A stretch of DNA of 64,000 nt, taken from Ehretia macrophylla (taxonomy: Eukaryota > Streptophyta > Magnoliopsida > Boraginales > Ehretiaceae). A model generated the notes under the pieces. That model searched no databases and was not told the DNA's origin. It saw nothing but the letters and a program-made list of their open reading frames with translations. The translations under genes were made by a program, and so were the position numbers. The stretch covers positions 9,312,501 to 9,376,500 of the forward strand of contig CM075770.1 in assembly GCA_037974665.1 (NCBI GenBank). Reading direction: 5' to 3'. Below are positions 54,859 to 64,000 of this stretch, piece after piece; position 1 is the first letter of the stretch; each line of letters opens with the position of its first letter.

Positions 54859-57746
54859 TCACAAAGTTGAATGGCTGTCAAGGAAAAGCAGTGATCTTCG
54901 GTATCTGTTCTTCCTGTGAACATTCAATTGTGTGAATGATCTCTTCCGTGCGATTGCCTGCCAGATCATATCAACAGCATCACCAGGCTGAGATGGATAC
55001 TGATATTCAAAGTGTTTAGTTACTTCCTTCAGTCTCTCCCACATTTTTGTCCACTTCTCTCGCTTGACACCTCTAAGAAGATTTAGAAGGTGCCCCTTTC
55101 TTACAGCATCAGATGCATGAACAAATATACAGAACTCTGAATAGTCAAGAACATCTTCAAATGGTAGCTCAATCTCATCACTGATTATCACAGGAACACA
55201 GTGGCTAGCTATAGCATCAAAGAGGCGATTTGAAGAAGGGGTGTCCCCAGCTATATTTAGGCAAAATTTGGACGAGGCCATTCCTCGGCCAGCCTGGTTG
55301 ACCCCATTATCTTTAATACTTCCAAATGCAAAGTGCACATCTTTTTCATCTTTAAGGAGGTAATATAGCTCTTGACGAATTGCTCCACCCTGAAGATAAA
55401 TACACAAAATGACAGTAAAAATCATTGACTTGAACTGAAATATCAGCCAGAAGTTTATATAAAAACAATTGTCTTCGAGGCGGCTTGGGACACCAAGAAA
55501 ATAAATCCAGAGAAGGCTTTGGAATAATTGCAACCGGAAAGAGTAGGAGAGAGTAAACATGAAGTGATCATCACACATGTTGACCAATTGAACAAGTAAA
55601 TCTGACATGTATGTGTACCGATGCTTGTGCCTATTTTGTGTGTTCCATTTCTCGATCTTTCTTAGGCCAACTCCAACAGCTTTCCTATATTTTTCTCTAC
55701 ATGTAAAGAATTTGGACCATTTCTCTACATCTAGAGATTCAATATTTTAGTTTTACTCCAACAGCTTCCTTACATTTAGTAAATCCCTCCCTTATTTCAA
55801 GGAATCTTTATTTCAGTTTTACTCCAACAGTTTCTCTATTTTAAAAACTTTCTACTTTTGTTTACTCCACATGTGGAGATGTAGAGATAAGTTTAGAGAT
55901 TTGTTATTGCATCTCCACATGTAGAGATAGTATGATTTGGATGTAGGGATTCTCTACATGTAGGGATAAGTATAAGTAAGCTGTTGGAAGCCAAAATCTC
56001 CAATATCATCCCTACATGTAGAGAATATGGTGATTTAGGGCACCTGTTGGAGATGGCCTTAATATACAGCACTTCAACATAGCATATCCATGTTTTCTTA
56101 GATTTTTAAAGCCCGTGTTTAATTTAGATATGTACAGCCAATCTAGTGAACTTGGAAACAATTTGGACTCCACACTGTTCTTATGCACCTTTTTCTTAAT
56201 ATGTGAGAGATGAGAATCAGCATTAGTCAGGCTGTTACAGGGGCTAAAGATGGCAGGGGCTCACTGATTATTCAAATTAATATTTTTACCCAAAACCTTC
56301 AGAAGTAGGATGTTCTGCTAACCTGTAGACAGTAGATCACCAAGATCATTGATTTTGTCATGCACGTAAACTGAATTAAGCTCATGTTTACGCAAAATTC
56401 ACTAAATTTTGTAGGGGAATAAAGCCTATGCATTTCAGATACTAACAAACAGAAATTTTAAATTTATCCATTTAAAGAAAATATTGGAAGCTATATGCCG
56501 GTTTCCTTTTCTGATATTATCAATGAAGTGTAAAATCAAAGTTCTGTTAGAACTATATCTTGAAAGAAGACGTGACAAACACACAAAATTTTGCAGTTGC
56601 AGGGGCATCAATCTTCATTTATAATTTGATGGGACTGCACCGAGTTAATGTAATTAGGAGAGGCCTAAAAGATTTATTTTAAGTAATAACCGGACACCAT
56701 GAGACAGGAGGGTGGCAACATCACATAACAAATATAAATATGTTTGATACACAATACCAGGAAAAATTGGATATAAGACTTACATCTTTCCTGTAGATTG
56801 CTCCTTGGAAGTAAACCAATGTAGGCCGTTCCTCGAATGAGGGTGAACTACGAGCTGGAATTGTCCTTACCATATGTTTGTAAGGGGCAATTACATCCTT
56901 CTCAAGGTTAGCTATTTCAACAGGGTATCTTCCAAAATCTGCAAGCACAAACATGGCGGAACCCAGCTTCTCTCTTGCAGTCAGCATACTATTTGGGTGG
57001 TGGGCAACGATCAGATGATCCTTCCCACTCAAATGCTTCCACTCATCCTGACCTTTCAAAAACTCCACCAATCTATCCTGCAGCATTGCATTGATACTAA
57101 CTTTTTCCTCCCCACGAAGCTTAGAATATCTGTTGTAGCTCAAAGATGAGAAGAATGGCACAAATACTACATTTGCTTCACTCAAATTATGCACTCTGAT
57201 TGCGGTGCATGGTCTGATTACATTAGGGACCTCCGATGATAGAAGATCAAGGGTAAGCCAGTACTCCATACTGTGCTGTAAATTCAGGCCACCAGGGTAT
57301 GATGGTATTTGATTTGGGTGACTAACATCAGGCCATTTTTCATTCCCGTGGCCCTTCCACCCTAATAACCCGAAATGAAATTCACGAGGCAAATCATACA
57401 TATACACCTTAAGACGAGCCTGACTTGGATTACATCCTTTCCATCTATTATTTCCCAGTCTACCTGAGTCTTTGCTTGCACTGGAAACTTGAGACGCTAC
57501 ATCATGAATTCTCAAGTCTTCTTTAGGCAAAGTTTTAGAAGGAAAACTAGGAATTTCAATTTGTTCACTTTCGACACTAGGGATTATGTAAACAGATGTA
57601 CTGTTAGCAAGAATCACATTAAGGAAAGAACTATCACTGAACTGAAGAAGAGACAACGAGGAAAGGATCAAAAGAAGCATCGAAATGGCTATGAGGCAAG
57701 AAAGGAACCTCGAAGGCAGCATCGTCTTTTCTGGAATCAAAGACAT
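54859..57746 (-). CDS. Exostosin-family (GT47) glycosyltransferase
   Basis: Two exons, 57746-56784 and 55389-54859, phase 0 (AAAGAT|GTAAGT ... CTTCAG|GGTGGA), 497 aa. Type II membrane topology: a short N-terminus, an anchor at about residues 14-35, then a lumenal stem. The exostosin domain runs from about 110 (KVYMYDLPREFHFGLLGW) to 445, with the conserved FCLNIAGDTPSSNRLFDAI at about 364-382 followed by VPVIISDEIELPFE. GT47 enzymes work in the Golgi and add sugars to pectin, xyloglucan or xylan. This subgroup resembles the ARAD1-like/exostosin proteins of unknown substrate. The start has two in-frame Met codons (1 and 9). Complete and intact. Confidence 0.92.
55390..56783 (-). other. Intron of the GT47 gene, carrying a MITE
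   Basis: 1394-bp AT-rich intron; the MITE at 55665-56058 occupies over a quarter of it. Confidence 0.85.
55665..56058. mobile_element. Tourist/Harbinger-like MITE with TTA target duplication
   Basis: Ends GGCCAACTCCAACAG and CTGTTGGAGATGGCC are inverted (one mismatch) and flanked by TTA (55662-55664; 56059-56061). Length 394 bp. Internally CTCTACATG and CATGTAGAGA alternate in inverted orientation. Non-coding. Confidence 0.88.
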
Positions 57747-58304
57747 TTTCCAAGAAGCAAAAATTTCATATAATTACAAGAAATTCTTCTGGTATTACAC
57801 TAATGACTAAACAAGGAAAGTAATCAATGTTTTTCCCAGAAGAACAGGGGACTAAGGATTCATGTACCAAGTCTACACCCTTGTTCATTTAATACATTAA
57901 AGAATGATAGCTTCACTTGAGGATACTCAAAAAGACATAAACTATGTTTAAAGTTGAAAACAGCAAAACATGACTGCTTAAAACTTCAAAGGGTCTTTTT
58001 TTTTCGATACAAGCGGTAGGCAAAGCCAAATTATCTAACTATTACTCTGGGGATTTGCCATCCCGTCTCCACATGAACAAATAATTGCACGGGAGGTGCC
58101 TCAACTGAATGACAACTCAAAGGCAACTAGAGACCATAGTTCGTAAACCAATCCGCACATCGATTCGCTTCATAGGGTGTGCAACAGACATCACCTACTC
58201 CATCAACTCACCCATCAAATTGTAAATTCTGATAGAAAACAAGAACTGCAAAACCATCATAAAAACAAAGTTTGTCAGCTCAGAAAACAAATTTCATCAC
58301 CTTT

Positions 58305-58328
58305 TGTTTATTGCTAAATAAAAAAAAA
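58305..58328 (+). mobile_element. 24-bp poly(A)-tailed micro-insertion with 18-bp target duplication
   Basis: ACAAATTTCATCACCTTT is perfect at 58287-58304 and 58329-58346; the insert is TGTTTATTGCTAAAT plus an A run. Confidence 0.7.
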
Positions 58329-58714
58329 ACAAATTTCATCACCTTTAATAATTACTATTTGCAAAGATAAGTATTTAAGTAAAAGATAAAATCAAGAAAA
58401 TCATTACCAAGCACAGAAACAACTTAGGAAATTATAAACACATCTGAAATCAATATTTATGAAAAACCAACATAGTTTTTCAAGAATAGTACATGTACCT
58501 TGTCATGTTGGTAAGAATATATTCACTGCACATGTGTTCTGACTATGAAACAGGTTCAGATTAAGGGCATGTCTAGTGCAAAAGGGACTTTTTTACATCA
58601 ACTACTGATGCAATTGGCACAGTACTTGATATTTTTAATGTTACTTCAGGTCAGTTTATAATGTGATTTATATGTACATTCTTGTCTAAGTAGATGACAA
58701 CAACTAGGGTGGGG

Positions 58715-58733
58715 TAATTAACAAAAAAAAAAA
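58715..58733 (+). mobile_element. 19-bp poly(A)-tailed micro-insertion with 16-bp target duplication
   Basis: AACAACTAGGGTGGGG is perfect at 58699-58714 and 58734-58749; the insert is TAATTAAC plus A11. Confidence 0.7.
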
Positions 58734-61079
58734 AACAACTAGGGTGGGGTGGAGATGACTTTTTTTTGATAAGTTGCTTTTGCAATTAAATGCACTTTTG
58801 CTAAAGGTTATAAAGTAAGGCTTCGAATAAGAATCTAGTGGAAAGAGGGTACACTGTAGTTTATAAAACGTGTAAGAATTTTTTTATAATATTTTAATTT
58901 TATAATTTAAACAGTTAATTTAGTAATAGAAGAATTAGAATATGAATAGAAGATTTATTTATATTTTAAGTTTAAATTAATCCAGAGTTTTGAGGTTAAT
59001 TTCAATAGATATTATGTCTTATTAATTTGTACCGTGTCGCTTATGATGAGATCATATATCCTGGACTTTTTCTTAATTTAAGAGAGAGTTTCAGAAGTAT
59101 TTTTTTCAGAAGTATTTTTTATTATTAATAAATGTAAATTAATAGTCTGATTTTAAATTTATATAACTTATCGGTTACGTGGACTCCTTAAGTTGGTGGG
59201 CCATGCTTAATTTAGACTAAAATCTTTTGTTTTGATTTGCACTCCAGGTTGATTTGTCCTTCACCAAATAGGTTTAATTAATCATCAAATAAAAAACATA
59301 AGAGAAAAAAATAATGAGAGAAAAAAAATATAAGAAACGACAGTTGGCTTATGCAATATGGGAATGATGTGGACAATTGTTCTTATAAACATTTGATATT
59401 ATAACGAAAATTTACTGTAAATTATTGATATAATTATAAAAAAGTAATATAAATAATTTAAAATAATTATATCTTATTCGTAATGTTATAATTTTATGTG
59501 TTTGTGCAGCATGCAAGAGTTGAACTCGCCATGTGTAAAAGTGTGCTGAGAGAACAGTGCTGAAAAAATAATTGGTATCATAATATTCTGAAAGATGAAT
59601 CTGATTATTATACATGATCTGATTGTGTAAAACAATCTTGATTTTCTTAATGAATTATGCTATTTTTGCTATCTATACTCCACATTCTCATTGGAATCGA
59701 TCCGGACTAAATTATACAATTTTTTATTGTTCACACATAATTTATCATAGAGAAAATAGTAAGACCCTTACACTTGCAAAAAAGAAAAAACATAACTAAG
59801 ATTAATTATCAATGTAACTCATTCTTTTAAAAAATAACTAATTTTATACCCATGTGATGTACGATTGTTGCACCTCACAAAACAACGGAATTCGTTAGAA
59901 TTTTCATAATGATAGCAAAGGCAACCGAACTATAATGCCTTAAATTCGTATAAAGAATTTGACAGTGTTTATGTTAGCTCTCGACTATTTAATGTTATCT
60001 TTATCTTTTCTTTGCACTTTATATTACAATGTCAAGGATAAAATCTTTGATACAAGCGGGATAAGCAAAGATAAAAAAAAGAAAAGAAAAAGAAAATCAG
60101 ACGATTGCTGTCCATCATGTAACCTAGTGATTTCTTTTCCCATGCTTCAGATTAGGATGTTCACTTCCTTTTTTTGTTTTTTGTTTTTTCTCCCTTTTAA
60201 TAGAGGTAGAAGTCGTCGTAATTTAAACTCTGAATTTTTTATTATAATAAGTTACATTGCATCCAACTTAGGTTAAGATATTCACTTTACGATTTTAGAG
60301 AATTCAATTCTTATATGGATAAATCACAAATTTTCATGTTAGAATATAATGTTTTTGAACTATTTTTCTAAAGTAAATACAAGTTAAAATCGTGATTCGA
60401 ACTCAGATTTTTTGATTATAACAGATCACTGTCCGATCATTCCACCCGATTCTTAAATGTAAAAACTTAAAACTAATTAATTTCAGAATAAAATCTATGT
60501 TTCTTATCATATTCTTTCCCCTTTTGTTTAATCTTTTTAACAAATCTTTTCTAATTTAAATAAAGTTGCATTCAGTTAACCTTGTGGCCTACGAAAGAGA
60601 AAAACATTACAAGTATACAATGTGGTACTTCAAAAAGTAAATCAATCACCATCAGTGACAGCCACAATTTGTGGCGCAAGACGTGCTGGGCTGTTACGGC
60701 ATTGACGGACCTAGCAGCTAATATGGCCCAATGAATGTAGGCCATTTCCTTCTGGGAAGCAAAGTATAGTAGATAATTTGTTCACTAAAATCTTTTATTA
60801 ATATGAGGAAGTTACAAACAAACAGGCCCAAGAAAAAAAGAAAATTACATCAGTTAGGCTAAGCCCAAAACTAACTGAATGAGCCGAGCCAAATAATCAA
60901 GAAAAAGAAAGCAATAATCCAAATTCGGAAATTGGCTAGGCCCACTACAATAATCTAAAGTCGAAAATCGGAAATCAGTCTCATTTTTTTACCAAAACTA
61001 TGGGAAAAAACCGCCCTTCTCTGCCCCCATAGAGAAATAGAAATGACTAGTTCACAGTCAAAGGGTCGATAGAATAGTT

Positions 61080-61514
61080 TTTTCTTTTTTTTTTTAAACG
61101 TAAGAATGTAATTGATAGAGTCTAACTATTAACTGATAAATTTATGAATATAACAGTGCGTCTCAACATATATTTCAAGTCAATCAAAAATATAAACCTA
61201 ATAAGCAACCAAAGAATTTCGAACTCAAACTTGTTAAATGTTATTTCTCCTTGTTTGCTCTTAGACTACCCGAAGAGGCGGGTCGAGAGAATAGTTTTTT
61301 TTTTTTTTTTGGTTAACCTGAGAATTTAACTAACGGAGTCTGACCACCAATTGATAAATTCACGGGTGTAGCGGCATACTTCAACATATATTTTAAGTTA
61401 GTCGAGAATATAAATCTAATAAGTAATCAAAAAATTTCAAACTTAAACTTATTAAATGTTATTTCTTCTTGTTTGCTCTTAGACTGCCCAAAGAGGCGGG
61501 TCGAGAGAATAGTT
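61080..61514. repeat. Direct duplication of a ~215-bp dispersed repeat
   Basis: About 61080-61292 and 61296-61514 share the order AGTCT-AACT-TGATAAATT, CAACATATATTT-AAGT, AATATAAA-CTAATAAG, TGTTATTTCT-CTTGTTTGC and GAGGCGGGTCGAGAGAATAG. Each starts with a T-rich run, so they may be head-to-tail copies of a reverse-oriented retroposed repeat. A related fragment lies in RKD intron 3. Confidence 0.8.
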
Positions 61515-62498
61515 AACGGACCATTCAACAACGGCCGAGAATTGGACAACGGAGAGGAGCCTAGAAAGATTAGATGTAGCCAGTCAACATCATGCGCTGA
61601 AGTATCGAGGAAAACTACCATCAGAGCAACCACTTGGCACCAACCACTTTCATCCTAATTCCAAATGGCAACAACCATAGAAAGTTTCATAGAATTGGAA
61701 AATTTATATTGATCAATTGGGTTATTGTGGTTCCTTAAATTAGTGAAGATCTATTCCCTATATATTTTTGGAAATTTCTAGAAAAAGATGACTTATTAAG
61801 TCAATCTATTTGAATTTGTAGGTTTAGAAGATTATATCCATTCCTGAGCAACATAATTAACATAAACATATATATATATAGCTTGAGAATAGTCTCATTT
61901 GTGGTACCATTATGTTATAAAAAGATCATAACAACCTCTTAATGTTTGCTTAGTAATGTAACACCTAAGTTGTTCTTTCATATGTGAAAAAGAATAAATA
62001 AATCAATCAGAATTTCGAGAGATTCCATGAAGTGCTGCTTCTTTCTGGATTAAAGTAAACTTAAAACCTTTAATACTAGCTCCAAGCTTCATAGGCAAGT
62101 AATAAATTTTGGTGGAAGAAGAACATGTTGTTAGTCCCTTCAAGGACATGCGATAAGACTGGAAGGATATGAAGAAAAACATCATGTTAGAAGTCGCATA
62201 GTATAGGAAAAAAGCAATATGACATAATGAGCAAAGGAATTTTATTCCGAAAAAGAACAACCATGCACTAGAATATGATAATCGGATTTAGATTTTTTCA
62301 TAACATTATAACGTTTTATGAGGGAGATTCAATAGTAGTGAACTGTTCTTATCGTTCCGTCACACCTCATGGACAATTTACCACTATTAGGTCTTTCTTA
62401 TATATACATTATAACATTACGAGAAAATCCATGTCACGTTTACTTAATCTGAAGAAGCATACATACATCATTAATGAACGAACTTAATACATAAAAAC
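61515..62498. other. Intergenic, nothing certain
   Basis: A minus-strand frame at 62003-62260 (85 codons, hydrophobic N-terminus) was not recognised and has no supporting signal. Confidence 0.5.
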
Positions 62499-62779
62499 TT
62501 ATTCTCCAGCGGATTCTGCAGCCTGATCGACTTCATTGGAGGAAGGTAGGGAAGTGTCGTGAACAAGAACTTTAATATTGAGCCTTTTGTAGTGAAATTT
62601 CCTATGGCAACCACAAGCATCACATTTATGGGCAACTCTTCTGTCGTGGTCTTCACTTTGCATGAACTCCTGGCATCCATCCTTGACATTTTTTTTGCCC
62701 TCATCTATGCCATGATCCTAAGGCATTCTCCATACGACACTTCGGTGACCTTTCTATGGCTGATTCCCTCTCTGTTCAT
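62499..62779 (-). pseudogene. MIF: MINI ZINC FINGER (MIF) gene with one-base frameshift
   Basis: On the minus strand, from ATG at 62779, the frame reads a short N-terminus and VSYGECLR, the start of the ZF-HD zinc finger. It then breaks at about 62714 (AGGATCATGG, where the family has AGG AAT CAT). In the next frame the finger continues: KDGCQEFMQS and HKCDACGCHRKFHYKR, then a short tail to TAA at 62499-62501. Restoring one base would give about 93 aa, the MIF size, with no homeodomain. MIFs bind ZF-HD proteins and keep them out of the nucleus or off DNA. The finger Cys/His ligands are otherwise intact, so either a recent null allele or a sequencing error. The antisense frame 62559-62864 is a shadow. 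Confidence 0.82.
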
Positions 62780-64000
62780 CTCGGCTAGAAAATCAAAAAG
62801 AAAAAATTTTAAATGGAAAAAAAATGTAAAAGCTTTGTTGAGGAAGCGTGAAATTGATCTCTAAGTATTTTGGATGCGTTAAGCGAATGTAGAACTATAT
62901 ATGAGATTGATATGCCTTGAGTAGACTTTAGTTTCTATTGAAGTCATAGTCTTAATTATTTGTTTCTTATGTTATAAGGTTTTCGGATAGCTACTTGACT
63001 AAAGATTTCAATTTCGAACTTATATTTTTTTATCACAAATATTAAAAAACTTTGACTAACTTATAATATACGCTACAGAGTATATAGTGTGGTTAATCTA
63101 ATGTCACTTTGCTTAAATGAATTCCGCGGTACTGTAAAAAAAAAAAAAAAGATTGAACACCAAACTGCTGGTTATTTCTTAGAAATGATGGAAAGACAGT
63201 GAAAGCACATAGGGAAATAAGACAGTGAAAGCACATAGGGAAATAAGCGCAAGATAGCCAGAAAACATAAAATATGACTTAATCATAAATTAGAATAATA
63301 AAGTTTAAAGACAATAATATCAAGTCAATGACCTTTATTTAGTTGTTTGCAACTACAATCCATGTGAAGTTTAAAGACTATGTCAAGTCATTGGTCACTA
63401 TTTAGTCGTCTGCAACTACAATTATTAATTCGAGTAGTGGCTGAAATGCAACTTTTTTTTTTTTTTTGTGTTAAATAAGTTTGATTCATTAAACAATCAC
63501 AAAAAAGTCAGAAAGAAGTTTCTTGTTGGGTTTTTTGTGTGTGCGTGTGTTGGGTTGTGGGGGTGGGGGTGGGGGGGGGGGGGGGGGGGGGGGGGGCGGT
63601 GCTTGGTCGCTAAATTTGGGAATATCTTGAACATCAAAGTTGACATTCTCTATATTTTATGCCAAGATTTTGCTAGATTTGTATAATACAATTTTTATGC
63701 CAACATTTTGCTAGATTAATTTGGGTAATGGGAGTTTAGATTTTATTAAAATCCTCCATTTTTTTTTGGCGATGAAAATTATCCATTATTTTTATATGTA
63801 GTATTGTGCTATTTTCTTTTCTCACTTTCATCTACTCATTTGCCTGTATTACCATTTTATTTTCCATAAAAACAAAAATTCTCATTCAAAATTAAAGAAT
63901 ATAAAAAGTGTAAGTTACAATATATGCTCCACTCCATTGTTATTACTAGGCATGAACCTCCGTTTTGTAGTCAATTATAACTAAGTTGATCATTAAAACA
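62780..64000. other. Intergenic with short tandem repeats and poly(G)
   Basis: No gene seen. Near 63196-63247 there is a ~30-bp tandem pair (GACAGTGAAAGCACATAGGG twice). At 63303-63422 there is a ~66-bp direct duplication (GTTTAAAGAC ... TTTAGTYGT ... GCAACTACAAT). A poly(G) run follows at 63571-63596. Confidence 0.6.
63571..63596 (+). repeat. Poly(G) run
   Basis: G26 after GGGGGTGGGGGT; potential G-quadruplex. The short ORF through it is a poly-glycine artefact. Confidence 0.9.

Larger units (their letters stand above)
57747..61079. other. Intergenic, upstream of GT47; no gene seen
   Basis: Holds the GT47 promoter. Contains two poly(A)-tailed micro-insertions (58305-58328, 58715-58733). 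Otherwise AT-rich without convincing coding potential. Confidence 0.6.

Noticed and set aside
62003..62260. 85-codon minus-strand frame with hydrophobic start
   Set aside because: No recognisable family and no duplication or conservation visible within the window; could be chance in AT-rich DNA.
62559..62864. 101-codon plus-strand frame
   Set aside because: Antisense to the MIF zinc finger; the minus strand carries the recognisable Cys/His pattern.

Overview
This is a nuclear segment of a dicot plant genome. It is AT-rich, its genes have spliced introns, and the intergenic space is filled with MITEs, SINE/LINE remnants, microsatellites and a nest of reverse-transcribing elements. The species cannot be named from the sequence.

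Layout. 1-2717: AT-rich intergenic DNA. 2718-4724 (minus): a four-exon RWP-RK (RKD) transcription factor. 4725-15779: a duplication-rich zone with two paralogous genes for a small putative N-myristoylated membrane protein (8830-9303 and 14852-15355, minus). An inverted repeat carries the 5' end of the first one. The zone also holds a stray duplicate of the 3' end of the EMB514-like gene, a SINE, and several MITEs, one with a 9-bp target duplication and another with a natural empty site. 15780-27172: two decayed units, about 5.4 kb each, of an element whose reverse transcriptase resembles Caulimoviridae, arranged LTR-unit-LTR-unit-LTR; no integrase was seen. 27173-33950: a scrambled, mostly inverted mosaic of the same family, ending inside a ~120-bp satellite that flanks the whole insertion on both sides. 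34080-35443: a foldback element and a duplicated flank.

35444-37669 (minus): a two-exon EMB514-like (DUF3223) gene. 37670-44471: MITE-rich spacer. 44472-50070 (plus): a seven-exon RING-CH (RINGv) membrane E3 ligase gene with one GC-AG intron and a LINE fragment in intron 4. 53417-53701 (plus): a CLE45-type signalling peptide gene. 54859-57746 (minus): a two-exon GT47/exostosin glycosyltransferase with a MITE in its intron. 62499-62779 (minus): a MINI ZINC FINGER (MIF) sequence broken by a one-base frameshift.

The genes are unrelated in pathway; as is usual in plants, no operon-like logic is visible. The structures most worth a second look are: (1) the foldback whose arms contain the start codon and 5' leader of the myristoylated-protein gene, which could make self-targeting small RNAs; (2) the tandem caulimovirid-like array, whose units share dead codons and contain a ~280-bp identical island; (3) five poly(A)-ended insertions of 19-35 bp, each flanked by a target duplication; (4) the frameshifted MIF gene. 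All coordinates and repeats were read by eye; no searches or alignments were run.
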